Origin: Psoroptes ovis
Taxonomy: Eukaryota; Arthropoda; Arachnida; Sarcoptiformes; Psoroptidae
Reading direction: 5' to 3'
Assembly (NCBI GenBank): GCA_002943765.1
Contig: PQWQ01000006.1
Coordinates: 1,054,001-1,118,000 of the forward strand
DNA: 64,000 bases
Positions 12,198 through 26,400 of this stretch are shown here, in pieces (positions within the stretch are counted from its first letter, which is position 1; each line of letters starts with the position of its first letter). Position numbers and translations under genes: made by a program. The notes under the pieces were generated by a model, which saw only the letters and a program-made list of their open reading frames with translations, was not told the origin of the DNA and searched no databases.

Positions 12198-15100
12198 GAT
12201 TTATATGCTTCATGATATATATCTTGAAGCAATATAAGAAAATGAAAAACTCTTTTCAACAAACATTTTGAATATGTTTCTTTGGAACAAATCAATAGAT
12301 TTGATATAATCATGCAAAACAAAAAGTTTTATTTTTGTTGGAAAAAAATATATTTTTGCAAATACATTTTTTTCTATAGTTTACCATTCAATAAATCGAT
12401 AATTTGATTGGACCGAATGAGCACAAAAGAAAATCAATCAAGAGAAAACAAAACAAAAATCTGTTTTAGTTAAAATTTAATAATTTCAACTTTAGCTTTT
12501 TGTATTTCGCAGAATTTTTTGTCAAAATATTTAATTTTAATTTATTTAGTAGATTTTATTTATTTTTTGAATTGATCAAAAAAATTTTTCAGCCAAATAG
12601 CTTATTATTATTGGAACAATATTAATAATCGTCCAAGCGTCTGACTTGACACATTTTTCCCTTTTTTGTTCTATTAGTGTATCGCAGCAAGTATTATTAT
12701 TTACACAACTGAAACACATTCATACATCAAACAGAAAAAAGACATCATTCATATAGTGATATTGAGCATATCAACGATATAATGCAGCCAAATAAAGAAT
12801 CAATCGATAAAATTTCTTCAATTTTTTTTACTGCAGCAAGCCGAGGAGAATAATATATTTAAGCCTCGAAAATCAAGATAATCATTACTCTTTTTTTTTA
12901 TTTTTGTCCTTTGTTTCAACAAGAATATCAACGATATAATAACAAACCACTTATCAAGTTTTTTCAATTCTCGTGTCTCTCTCTCTCCTCTTTCATTTTC
13001 ATATATCTTTTGGCAAGGGCTCTTTTTGCTGAAAGTACTCTTCATCACCATAACCAATTCACCATTTCACATCTAATTCATTATTTCATTTCTACTTAGA
13101 AGAATTTATGTAAAATTTTTTTTTCTGGCATGAAAATGTTTGGATCGATTCATTCATGGATGATTAATCAACATTGAATTTTTATTTTCTCTCGATTCAG
13201 AATTTTTAGCTCACATTTTAATGATTCTGCGTTTTTTCTCTCTCCCTTTCATTCGGCTCTTGTTTCAAATCTTTTTTCACTCTATTTTCTATTTAATTTT
13301 CTCATATTGATCTGATAAATAATTCTAAAAATGGTGATTATAATGATCTTCATCATCATTTGATGCTGATAATAACAACAATAATAATATCATCAAAAAA
13401 TAATGATGATCAAATGAAATGAAATAAAATAATTGGATGGATTTTCATTTTTTCAAAAGAAAAACTTTCTTTCAGTAATATTACTAATAATAGTAATGAT
13501 AATAATAATAATTTTATCATATTGATGATAAGAAGAAAAATAAACATTTTTTTTTTTGCTTTCTTACCTTCCATTTCAGTTTTAATAATCAATGGATGTG
13601 AAAATGGACTAGCACCTAAATCATTGATGGCACAAACACGAAATTCATAAGTTGTTAATGGATTCAATGAATTTATCGTAATTGTTGTTGTTAATGATTT
13701 TGCTGTTATAACTGAATGAATAAATTCGAAATTAGATAATTATAATAATTAATAATTTGAATAAATAAATAGGCACTGTTATGTGATTGACTAAAAACTC
13801 TATGGTTCTTCAATTTTTTGACAAAAACTTCCTTATTGAATCATCATCATTATTATTTAATTTGTTTGTGTGTTTAATCTTTTTTTCTATGAAAAAATGT
13901 CCATCATTATTATTTTGATCATTGCAATAATAACTTGTCCATTAGAATGAAAAAAAAGAAACGAAATGTCCATCGAGGTTTAAATCGATGACCAAAAATA
14001 ATAGACATCATCATTACAAAATGATAATGATCAAAATTGTAAACTCAAGTTTGCTTGTTTTGAACTATAAACATTCATAGAAAAATAAATGATAAATAAA
14101 TACTAAAATGACCCAAATGACAATCTTTAATGATTTTAATCCGAATCAATTTTGATGGAATTTAGAAATTTTTGGTATTTATTTACTCATAATCATAATC
14201 ATAATAATGATAATAATCATATCATTACAAATGATAGAATAAAAAACCAATAAATAATTCCTGAGAGCCAAACAATTGAAACAATTTTAATCTTGTCTAT
14301 ATTTTTTCTATGGCTCACTCAAAAAAATATTATATTCTCATTACTATTGAAATGATTTGATATAAATAGGAAAAAAATACATTTATATCATTATCATCTA
14401 AAAATTTTGGCTTCTCTGTCCAAGTAAGATGATAATAACTATCAAAATAAATAAATCTGACTCATTAAAAATATTTTTAGAATTATTGTATGAAAAAGTT
14501 AAGAAGAACTAATTCTGGTTTCATTCACATATCCAAAAACTGTGGGCGATTTCTTTTTTTTCATTTTAAAAGCTTTTTATTTTTCACGATGGACATAATG
14601 TTTTTATTCATCATAAATTGTAAAGAATATTTTCAAAAAAAATATAAACTGACTTTTCTTTTCGATACCATTGATATCCGGTTTAGATTGTTTTGGGTGT
14701 TGATGTACATTATTATTATTTGCATTTGTATTCGTATTCACACTAGAAAGAGATCGATATTCAATAACATATGATGTAATTGGAGAATTTCCATGAAAAC
14801 TTATTGACCAATTCAATGTTATCGAACGACTATTGATTTCTTCTGCATGAAAATTGACAGGCATATCTGGTGGTTCTTGTATCAATAGTTCTATGAATGA
14901 TACTTGATAACCATTATTGTTGATGCCCATGCAACAATATATTCCTGAATCTATACGTTGTACATGGCTAATATATAGATAAGCTCTTTTTTCATTAATT
15001 TTACTTTCTTCTCTGATCACAATACGTGATGTATCATGATAATTTTTTATTTTAATTTTTTCATTTAATTCATCATTGATTATTTCACCACCATTTGGTC

Positions 15101-17387
15101 GTAACCATTCGGCGACCATTGGCTGTTCAATACCGATTACTGAACACATTAATTGTGTTTGTGATCCTTTGCGTAATATCAAACGATTCATCTGATGTAA
15201 TAGCCCATTATGATATATTGAATTGGTATTTTTTCCAATTATGGATGATGTCGATGATGACGTTGACGATGGTGCTGACGATATTCCTATATTATTACCT
15301 AATGTATTTTGTATAGATACTTTTGGCAAACTATTCACTCTTACGTAGGCACGTGATTCAATCGTATGTTTACTAATATCGTTTGATGCATCACAGATAT
15401 AAATGCCAGAGTGTTTTGGTTCCAAAGCTCGTAAATATAATGAACCATTCTCTAATACATGAATTTGTTGACTACTCAATATTGGAATCGGTTCATCACG
15501 ATAAGGCTGTTCAAACGCAGAAATAAAAATCTCAACAAAAAAAAAACCAAATTTTATTCAAGAAAATAAAAATACCTCATTTTTTAGAAATTTCCAGCGT
15601 ATTACTGGCGCTGGTTGTCCAGTTGTTCGACAATCTAATGTTAATGACTCGCCTGCAATTGCATTTTGATTGATCGGTTTCAATAACCATTGTGGTGTTG
15701 CTTTCACAGATAAAAATGATGATACATTACTCGTTGCAATCGGTGATGATGCCATACATGTGTATGTACCTTGATGATGTCTAGAAATATTTGCTATGAT
15801 TAATGATGACATGAATTCATTTATTGGTACAATTTGTATTTGATTCAGATGATGTGATTTATGTGAATTTTGAGCACGACCATATGATGTTGGCAAATTA
15901 ATTGCTGTCTTAATTATTGATTCAGGCAATAATGTTCCATCTTTGAACCATGATATTTTAATTGGTGGATCACCTGATGTTACAGTGCAGACAGCTGATC
16001 CACGTTTTCCTTCTTCAAAATTGTCTGAAAATACTATTGGACTAATGACCGGAGCAACTATTTTCCAAAAATAGGAAATTAAAAAAATCATTATCTTTTT
16101 TTTATAATCTATACAATCATGAATAATGGGTGGGGAATTCTGTTCGATTTTTTGTACATTTGTTTCAAATAATTATCATTATCATTTTTTAATCATTAAA
16201 TAAAAAAGCCACATTTTTATTTTTATTTTTGTTTGGAATCACTTACCAGCAACATGAAGATAAAATTCTTGTTCAGCTTTTTGTCCATTACTAGTAACAA
16301 CAATACAACGATAATAATCTTGATCACTTTTTTCTATTGTTGTTATTGTAATTGATCCAATGATCGGTATTATATGTCTCTCATCAAATGGTAATCGTTT
16401 TAATCTACCATTATTATCATTATTATTTGATGATGATTTGCTTATGCCATTATTATTATCACTACTTGAAATTTTTCCCTTAACAAAATATACTTCTTCT
16501 AATGGATAACCGCCATAAGTACAATTTATTGTATATGAACGACCCAATATTGCTGTTTGATTAGCAATCATTTTTATAAATGGTGATCCAAACTGATTGA
16601 TGCGTGCACGATGTTTTATGGTGGATAAATAATTATCAGCTACACATTCATAGACTCCAATATCCTTAATTCATAGCATAGAAAATGATAAAGTTTGGCA
16701 TTTTTTGATGATTAAATTGAGAAAAAATGAATGAATAAATAAAATACAAACCTTTGAATGTAATGAGCTTATGTTCAAATATGAAACTAAAATCATAGAT
16801 CGTGATGTTGCAATGGTGGCTGACGATAATGTTGTTTTCAATGGAGATGAATTTAACATACCATTATATGATTCACTAAAAGTTTCAATATGGACGTGAC
16901 CATCAGAATATAATTCTTGACCATCAAGATACCAACGTATTCGTGGTAATGGTATACCAAATGTTGAACATTTCAATGATAAATAATCACGTTTCATATT
17001 ATCAATATGTTTGATTTGATCCGTAAAAACATCAATAAATTCAGGTGATTTTTCTAATTTTTGTAAAATAATTTAAAATAATAAAAAATGACTAATGCTA
17101 ATAATAAATAAAATTTACCAATCGAATTTATGTGTATCGCAGACATGAACGATTCTTCATCATAATCTGGTGCAGTTAAACGTATTGAACATTGGTAAAT
17201 GCCATTATCATTCGGTACATTGAAATCTTTTATTAATAATAATTCTTCTGATGAACGTCTTTTACGATGATCATAAGTTATTAATTTTCCATTATGATAC
17301 CAATTAATATTTATCATAAAATGTGAGCTAATTAATTCACGAAAATGTTTTTCTTGTTTTATCTGTTGTTGATAATCATAATTTTGT

Positions 17388-17422
<35 letters not shown>

Positions 17423-20400
17423 ATCATTAAATAAATTATTAGAAAAGGCACTTGAAGATGATGATGATGGTGATGATAATAATGCTGTCAGATTACAACT
17501 TAATGAAATATCATCACCAGGAAATGGTGTGATCGTTGATGCATGTAATGTAACTTGTAAAAAATCTGTAAAACATAGCAAATATGATAATTCAATTTTT
17601 AATTATAAATAATATCACATTAAAAGACTATGCATGTAATGCGACATACTTTTAACGAAAAGTAACATTTCATGTCTTATTATCGAATTCGAATCATTGG
17701 CCGTACATGAAATGATTCCTGTATCATCTATTGACACTTTTTCAATGGCTAAAAAATTTTGACCAATAATATATTGATTTTGATTCCTATCATTAAAATT
17801 ATTATGTTTGTTTGCTTGTTTTTGTTGAAAATATTGATCAGAATAATGTTTATAATAATGTTGATTATCATTATTATTATTATTATTAATTACTGTCGAT
17901 GCTTTGACAGCATATGATTTATAATCAGTAACATCATCATTATTCTTATTATTATCATTACTCAATGTTTTCAAATCAGTATGATACCATTGTATTGATG
18001 GTTTTGTTGGATAGCCATTGAATGAACAATAGAAAAATGCCGATTCACCTTCATCGATTGCTATCGTATGGCGTATTTGTAGCTGTGGATTCAATCTTGG
18101 ACCATTATTGTAATAATCATTAGATTCTATTCATTCAGAAATTACAAAAAAAAACGAGTTTAAAAAATCATAATTTCCAAATTTCAAATATGAGTGAAAA
18201 TTCGCTCACTTTTGAATATAATATGTGCCCATTGAGGAGAAAATTGGCGAAAATTTGTCAAACGATGACGAATTTGACAACGATATCGATGTTTGGCATC
18301 TAAATATGTAACACTTGAAATGAGCAAATCACCCGTATTTGGCAATACAAAATGTCTAATTGTTGAAAAATTCACTATTATTGAAAGACAAAAAAAAATT
18401 GTGAAAATTAATTCACCATTTTATCGATTAATCGTTTCAAATTCATTCGAAAAAAAATTGTAAATGCTCCAAACAAATCCCATCAAATAATTATAGATAT
18501 TATCGTTTCAAATAATAATATATTTTGCGCAAAATTAGTCATTTTTTGGTTCGATACGCTTTTTGTTTCAAAACATTTTCAATTCAAAGCTTTTTTCAAT
18601 CATTTAATCTGTAATATGTGATATGATTAGTTTGATTAGTTTTTTTCCAATTCGCTTTATTTTTATTTTTTTCCACATTCACTTTCCTGTTTCATTTAAT
18701 TGATGACAAATGAAATAAATGAAAATAAAAAAATTTTTTCACATTGAAGCATGGAATTTGATTATATTACCATTGCCATTATTATTATTAGCATTATTTT
18801 ATTTTCATTTTCTTTGTTTTCATTCATTCAATGAAAAAAATAGAGCTAAAACTACGGGAAAAAACGCTTCAAAAATGAAAATGGTCAGCCAATTCTCGAT
18901 CGAGAATTCATTTGTATTTGTGAAAGTTGTATTGTGAATAATAATAATAATAAATATTTGTTCTCATTTCAATTTTCAGATTCACTTGAATTCATTTCGT
19001 CGCTGTTCGCTTGTTTGTTTGTTCATGAATTTCCTACACGCAAAAGGGAAAACAAAATTTTTCACATATGAAACCCGAAACAAACAAACATTTTCGCTCT
19101 CTTTCCTCCTCTATTCGTTTGATGATGTCCATTTTACCGATTACAATCACGTACCAGAATTTTCTCCATATTCTTTTTGTATTTCTTCGATTGGACTAAA
19201 TATTTTCAGTGAATATTGGCTCTTTTTCAACGCTCCAATTACGGTGCCAATGGACGACAAATAATTTTTTGTATTGGGAAAAATAAATTGAAATAATAAA
19301 AATCGAGAAAAATTTTGATTGTTTGAAATTGTTGGAAAATGTTTTTTCTTCCCATTTATTTATTTCGCTTAATTCCGTTTCGAAAACAATGCGTGTGTTT
19401 GTATGTTTAAATGTTAAAACAACAAACAAATCAATGAAAATCAATGTAAATTCAACAAAATATAAACTACATTTTTCGTTTGCAAATAAAATTTGAATTT
19501 ACATGGACCAAGTGTATTTTATGAGCATTTTTTTGCTTTGTTTTCCCCTGATTTGTTTAATCCTCTTTAGCAATATAAACACACACGAATAAAATCCATT
19601 ATTGTATGCGTAATTTGTAATATATTCAAACAAAAAATATTCTCTCTTTGATTTTGGTCGCCATGAATTTCATAGATTTCTATAATATTTTCAATAACAT
19701 TCATTCAATGAGCAAGCAGCAGAAATTTAAATGAACAAGGAAAACAAATTTAAAATATTCAATATTTCGATGAAGGAAAATCGAAAATTGAAATTTTATA
19801 CAATTTTGTATTTCAGATGTATGTAATATATACTTTGATTAAAAGCAAAGTTTGGTTTTCACTCTCTCTTTCTGTCGTTCTTCATTCCTCATTGCAAAAT
19901 TAACAAAACGATTGAAACAATTTCCGTTTTGCTGTTTCAATTTTCATTCCTATTTTTCTCGGTTCAAAAATGATTGAATTAAAACAAAAGTTATAATTTT
20001 GTTAAAATAATTAACCTTATTATTTTTCATTTTCTCTGTGTTCATCGTAATTCATTTAATGAATATAATCGTAAAGTTTTTTTCGTGTACCCAAAGATGT
20101 ATCGCACATATAATCGATCATTTATTAATGATCATTTCTTCTCGTAGAATAAAATATTGAATTTTTTTTAAATTCAAAAAAAATCAAATGCTCACCATAA
20201 TGAATATTATTCGATGATACAAAACTGGATGATGATGCGGTAGCGGTTGATGCAGCAACAGCAGAAGCAGCCGAAGCAATGCCACCATTATTTACATTAG
20301 TTATTGTATTCCGTATATTTTTCAATAACATATCTAATGGTAAATAAATTTTACCATCATCACGAAACCAAGCAACAATATCATATAATAAATTATAATG

Positions 20401-23400
20401 ATTATCATTAAATATACATTTCAATATTGCATCATTTCCTTCATGAATTTCGGTTGAATTTATTACACGTATTTGTTCATTAATATTATTATTATTATTA
20501 TTTGAATCAAAAGAAAATTGTTCATTTTGTTCACGTTGTTGTTTTTGTTGTTTGGCACTTGATAATAATGAATTTTGATATTTATGATGATCCACTGGCA
20601 AAGAAGAAGAAGATGATGATGATTTGATCGATGTTTGATGTTGTTGTTGTTGTTGTTGTTCGACAACTATTTTTTCATATGTTAACAAAAGAAATAAGAA
20701 AAATAAATGAAAATTAAAAATTGATTACAAAATTCATTTATTAATAAAATGAACACGAATATGAATGAATTTAATGTTCTGTTTATTCATTGAAAAACTA
20801 AAAATATTTCACATCGTAAATGATGCGAATCAATTTAATGGAGAAAATTCAATTTACATTCAATTTCAAAAAATTTCACTAAACACCCTACTGATTTTGA
20901 TTTCGGCAGATTTCATTTTTTATAAAAGCTCCTCATTTTCTATAGTTTGTAATGAATTTTCATCTATGAACTGACCATAGAAATTTTGATTTGAATTCAA
21001 ATTTGAGAATGAAAAGCGAAAATTTCTGCATGAACTGAATTTCGGCAATTAATTTTCAATGATTGATAATAAATTGAAATTTGCATGAAATTTTTTTAGC
21101 TGAAAAAAAATTTTTTAAATTGAATTAGATTATTATGTATTTGATGAATGTATTGTGCTGCAAGAAATTTTTTACAATAATTATTTATTCAATTATGAAT
21201 CGAGGAAGATTTTTTCTCTGAAATCCATTATAATCATCACTATTTTGGGATAATTTAAAGAAAGAAAATTTCTAGATTCAAATAAAGGAATCATATAAGA
21301 GGATTCAAGAAGAAATGAAATTTGGGAGTAAAATGAAAAAAAACGGGCGTCAATGCAAATTTATTCTATGATCATCATACGCTCATCCATCATAATCATC
21401 ATCATCATATAATTATGATTAGGTTAATTTCCATGTTTTTAAGCATTCAATTCTTTTATTTCAATTTCATTTTATTCGAAATCGAATTGAATTGAATTTT
21501 TCTCTTTTCAAATAAAATTGAAATAGTTTTGAATGCTTAAAGCCGAGTTAACGAATTTCAGAGATAAAAATATAAAGAGATAACCTTAAATTCACTTTTT
21601 CATTCATTTGTCAATGGATAAAAAACTAAATTTAATTTTGAATAATCATTGTATGAATTTAATCAGTGAAAGAATGGATAAAGAAAACATTTGTTCAATT
21701 CGTAATAGAGAAAAAACTATTCAAAATTTAATCATTTAAATTAATTTCAATTCTTGGAATTCTCGGAAAACATTGAATCAATTTTTTTCATTTTATCTAT
21801 TTATTTATTTACTCTCACTTTTTCAAATCATTTTATTTGCATTTAATTTAATGAGAACAAAAAAACGAAAAATAAATAAATGAAAAAAAATTCAATTATA
21901 ATTTTGAATGGGTTGTTGCAACTTTTGAAAAAAAACGTTATTCATTATCAGATAGAACAAATGGTGGAACAAAAAACAAATAGACATGCAAAAAATAATT
22001 AAATCAAAATGAATGATTATCGATCAAAGTTATTAAATTAATTTCACATATATTTTTTATGTGAATAGGAAAAAAATTTTTGATTCAAATTGTTTGTTTT
22101 GTTGGGAAAATTTGGCAATACGCTGACTGACAAACCTTCAGTGGAAAAAAATCATTGAATGAAATGAGTTTTTTTTCAATTTTTTTGTTATAAATTGCTA
22201 TTCAATCATATCAACTGGAATATGTTGGCAGCATTAGTCATTTGGACTAAATGAATTGAACAAAATGGCGAAATTTCATGATGATAATTTCAAATGAAAA
22301 TAATGGGAATGATAATGATGCCTAGGTGTGACCCTACAGGCATCTTCATCATCATCATTTAAACATATGAATAAACAATAATACCTTATAATTGAAAAAA
22401 AATTAAAAATATTTCGATTCATTTTGTATTCATTTTGCACCAATGAAAAATATGAATTTGAATATGAATATTTCTGAATCTTTGACAGAAATTGAGGGAA
22501 ATAAATTGTGAAAAGTTTCATAAATTCTATTATTTTATTCCAACTATCTTTTTGAGCTCATTTCGTAGTTTCGATTATAATTTTTTTTTCTCATAAATGC
22601 CAAAGGCATTTTACGATTGACAAGAAATATTCATTGATGTATTCATAGAGATAATAATTTAAGGAGAAAGAGAAAAGCATTTGAAGCATAAGGGCGAAAT
22701 TATTACAAATTTTTGCACGTTTTTCGTATGAAAATTAATTTTTTTTCATCGATTGACAGCAGCAGCGACAACAGCAACAACTATGAACAGTAAGTTGACA
22801 TTTTTTCCCTTCAATTCAAAACTAGAAAATTATTATGAAATAATAATAATGATAATAATATTTGTCAAAATCTACTAGCAAAGTGAAATCTATGAAAAAT
22901 ACATTCATTCAATTATTATTATCAAAACAAATTTATGGATTTTCAAACAAAAATTTGTGCCAATTCATTTATTTTTATTGATTAAATAAATATTGAATTC
23001 GCCAATGAGCGGAGAAAAGAGAAACGATCAGATTAGATTTGAATTTATTAGAATTTTCAAAAATTTCCATTCAAATTTGACAATTTTTTGCATTTGCATC
23101 AATGAAATTGTAAAAAATGTAATTCTTTTTTTCTTCATCAATTATTCACCATTGAACGATTGGATGAATCCAAAATTATTATAACAGCCTATGAATGCTT
23201 AAAGGATGATTATTCATATATTGTACAAGTTCCATTTGACGGTCATATAAAATTTATGTTTGAAAACAAATTATGATTATGGCCATAAATACATGAATAT
23301 TGAACATAAATATCGAAAAAATATTCATTTCCATATTTTTGTGCCGCTTGTTTTATGCAATAAATTTTCGCCAATGAATGGAAGGAAAAAAATTGTGAAT

Positions 23401-26400
23401 TGTCCACCTTAAATCTGAATTTCTTTTCAGAAAAAAATTGGAAAAAATGGAAAAGTACTAAGGCTACAAACAACAACAAAAACAACATATCCAATAAATT
23501 CACAGGGAATATTTTCCATTTATTATTGTTGGGACAAAAAGCTCGGACAAAATCTGAATTGATCTGGCTCTGAATGATTCGGTTCATTGGAACATTTGAA
23601 TTTTTTCTGTGAATTTTATGAGAGTTTGACTCGTAAAAATGGACAAGAAATGAAAAAAAAAATTAAATTCTCCATTCACAAATAAATTATAAAAATTATG
23701 GAATTATTGCAGTGAAAACAACATTTTTCGAGTTGTCCAATGAAACACCAAAACCAAACGTTAGAATTTGACAAAAAAATTGTCCAAACCATTTATCGAC
23801 ACCATTGTCATTGTAATCTTTGTTGTCGTTGGATGTTTGTTTTTTTGTTGTTGTTCAAGAACTGGTAGAATAAAATCAAGAGAAAAAATAAAGATTATCA
23901 TTGGATAGCAATCATTATGAAGAAATGAAAAAATTTTAAACGAAATTTGTTATTTGTTTTCATCGTAATAATAATCGTGATAACCATTGAAATCAATGAA
24001 TAAATGAATGTTCCAATAGTGAATGAAGAAATGGTGAAAACGAAACAAAAAACCATCAAATGCAGATATATTAGAATACAAGAGGAAAATGCAATATTGA
24101 GTGAATTGTTTGTTGATTTTGGTATTTTGTGATTTTATCTGTGCGAATTTCGAATTAAACTTCGTCAATTCTGTTTTGTTTTTGGTTTAAACATGAGTTT
24201 TCTCGAAATTTTGAATATCTTTGAATTCAACGAGAAATTTGAGAGAAAAAATTCCGATGAATCATACGATAATATCGGCATTCATCATTTGATTTGAATA
24301 ATTCGACGGAGAAAAGTAATCGTAGAAAAGAAATATTACGATTCAAAGAAATTGTTTTGAAAATACTTTGGAGGAATCTTTTGTCTTTTGCCTATTTTCG
24401 TTTCGCTTTCTTATCAAAACATCATTTCAATGACAGAAGGCCGAAAACGAGAAAAAACAACAATAACAACAACAGCAACTACTACATTTGGCAAACAATG
24501 AAATTGAATAATAATAACAAGAATAATAAGTGAAAATCTCTTTTTTTTTGAAACCAATTTACATAAAATTTAAATCAATTTATCAAATTTAAATTATCAT
24601 TTGGTGAATTTTTTTGCTATTTTATTTTTATTTGATTATTCACATTGGTTTCTCCTCATAGAATAAAGACAAAATATATTCAATATCAATTAAGAAATAG
24701 AATGATAATGATAAAAGACTGAATATATCTGAAAGAAGAAATTGAAAATTTTATGACAAAGATTGAATAGATGAATGAATGAATGAATAGAATAGAATAG
24801 AAAAGAATATTATTCTGAATTTATAATTCCATTTAATTTAATAGTGATTTTATAGTTTATCAGTGAATAACGTTTGAGAAACAGATTTTATTTTAAAGCA
24901 GAGCAAAATAAAGAAAATTAACCAAATGCATTGACAACAACCGAAGAAACAATCGATCGCTGTTAATGGATTTTCATTTGTTTATTTCTGTCTCAGTTTT
25001 ATTTTATTCAGTATTTTCTGACAGAGTTAAGCCTTTTTCAATTTATTTTTCGCTTATTGCAAATGATTTCATCATTCGATTGTTTTTTTTATGAATCCAA
25101 AATGACATTTGTTCATGTCTATGCAAGGTCATCTATTTATTTATTTATCCACATTTTTTACGGGTTAAAAACATGAAATTTTATATTTTCTTCGTAACTC
25201 TCGTTTGACATGTAAAACTTCCGTATAATTTCGAAACAATGTTTGCGTGTTTCCAATTTCCCAGTTTACATTTTTTTATTTCGAAATTTTAATGGATTTT
25301 TTATTTTGAATGAAAATTTGAAACTAAAAATGGAAATTCAAATGAATTTCCTATATTTTTATATTGTACCTGTGTGTGTTCGCGTATCAATTGTTGAAAT
25401 TGTTTGTCGTACAATGTTTCATCACCAGCAGTTTTATTTGAATTTTTTTTTTCATTTCAAAATTTCACCATTATTTGTTTTTATTATTTGCACGAATTTC
25501 TATGCAAAAAAAAACATTTAATTGAACATGTAATTCTATTTTTAAAACATGCAAAAACCAGTGAAAAATTTTTACAAAAAAATAAATTACAATTTACAAT
25601 TTCGTTAATTACATTTAATTTTTAATTATCAAAGTTTTTCCATCTTCTTCGTTTGCATAATTAAAATGAAGGAATTTTGTTATTCATTTGTTCGAATGAA
25701 AGAGTAATTTCAAAAAAATTCAAAAATTAACCCTTTTACCGTACTTTGTTTCATGTTTGAATTATGAATGTTGAAAAAAAATTTCAAATTTCACCATTTC
25801 AAAAGAAACATTTTTCAACATTAATTGCCAGTCAAAATAAAAAACAAAAAGTTGAATCACAACTTATCACTTTCGAAAAAAATGGCCAAAAACAGTAAAT
25901 CAAGGGAAGCATCCCATGAGTAATTTAATCGTTGAAATTTTTTCCCGTGTATTTTTCTAGTGATAAATAAGCATTTAAAATGGATTTTTTTATTTGTTTT
26001 TTTCATTTTTTCATAGTCCGAAGAATGAAACTTTTAAATTAAAAACATTTCAAATTATACACTTGGTTAATAATAATTAATCTGAATCGTTTTGCGCTAC
26101 CACTCTCAACACTACTACAAATCAACACTAATAAATGATCAAAGTTGTTCCTTTCAAGTCTAAAATGAACAAACTTTTAAATTTTATTTATTACGCCAAT
26201 GTTCCATGATATGATTTGCAAAACATATCACAAAATGTATTCAAATACAGAATTCACATCAATGTCATTTTGCCTGTACGCATTTAATTAATCAATTTGA
26301 TTAATTAAAAATTAAAATATTTTTAAGATAATAATTATTATCATTATTATTGCTTTATCATCACATTGTTTCATTAAAAATTTTCAAACACAGATTCAAA

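Noticed and set aside
12107..12322. Minus-strand ORF with a long Cys-Val repeat
   Set aside because: It is translation of the AC microsatellite in Dscam intron 10.
18986..19264. Plus-strand ORF of 92 codons in Dscam intron 2
   Set aside because: It is antisense to Dscam, has no domain or splice context, and its composition fits an AT-rich chance frame.
22319..22346. GATGCCT...AGGCATC small hairpin
   Set aside because: The stem is seven bases with no flanking duplication. It is too short to call a mobile element.
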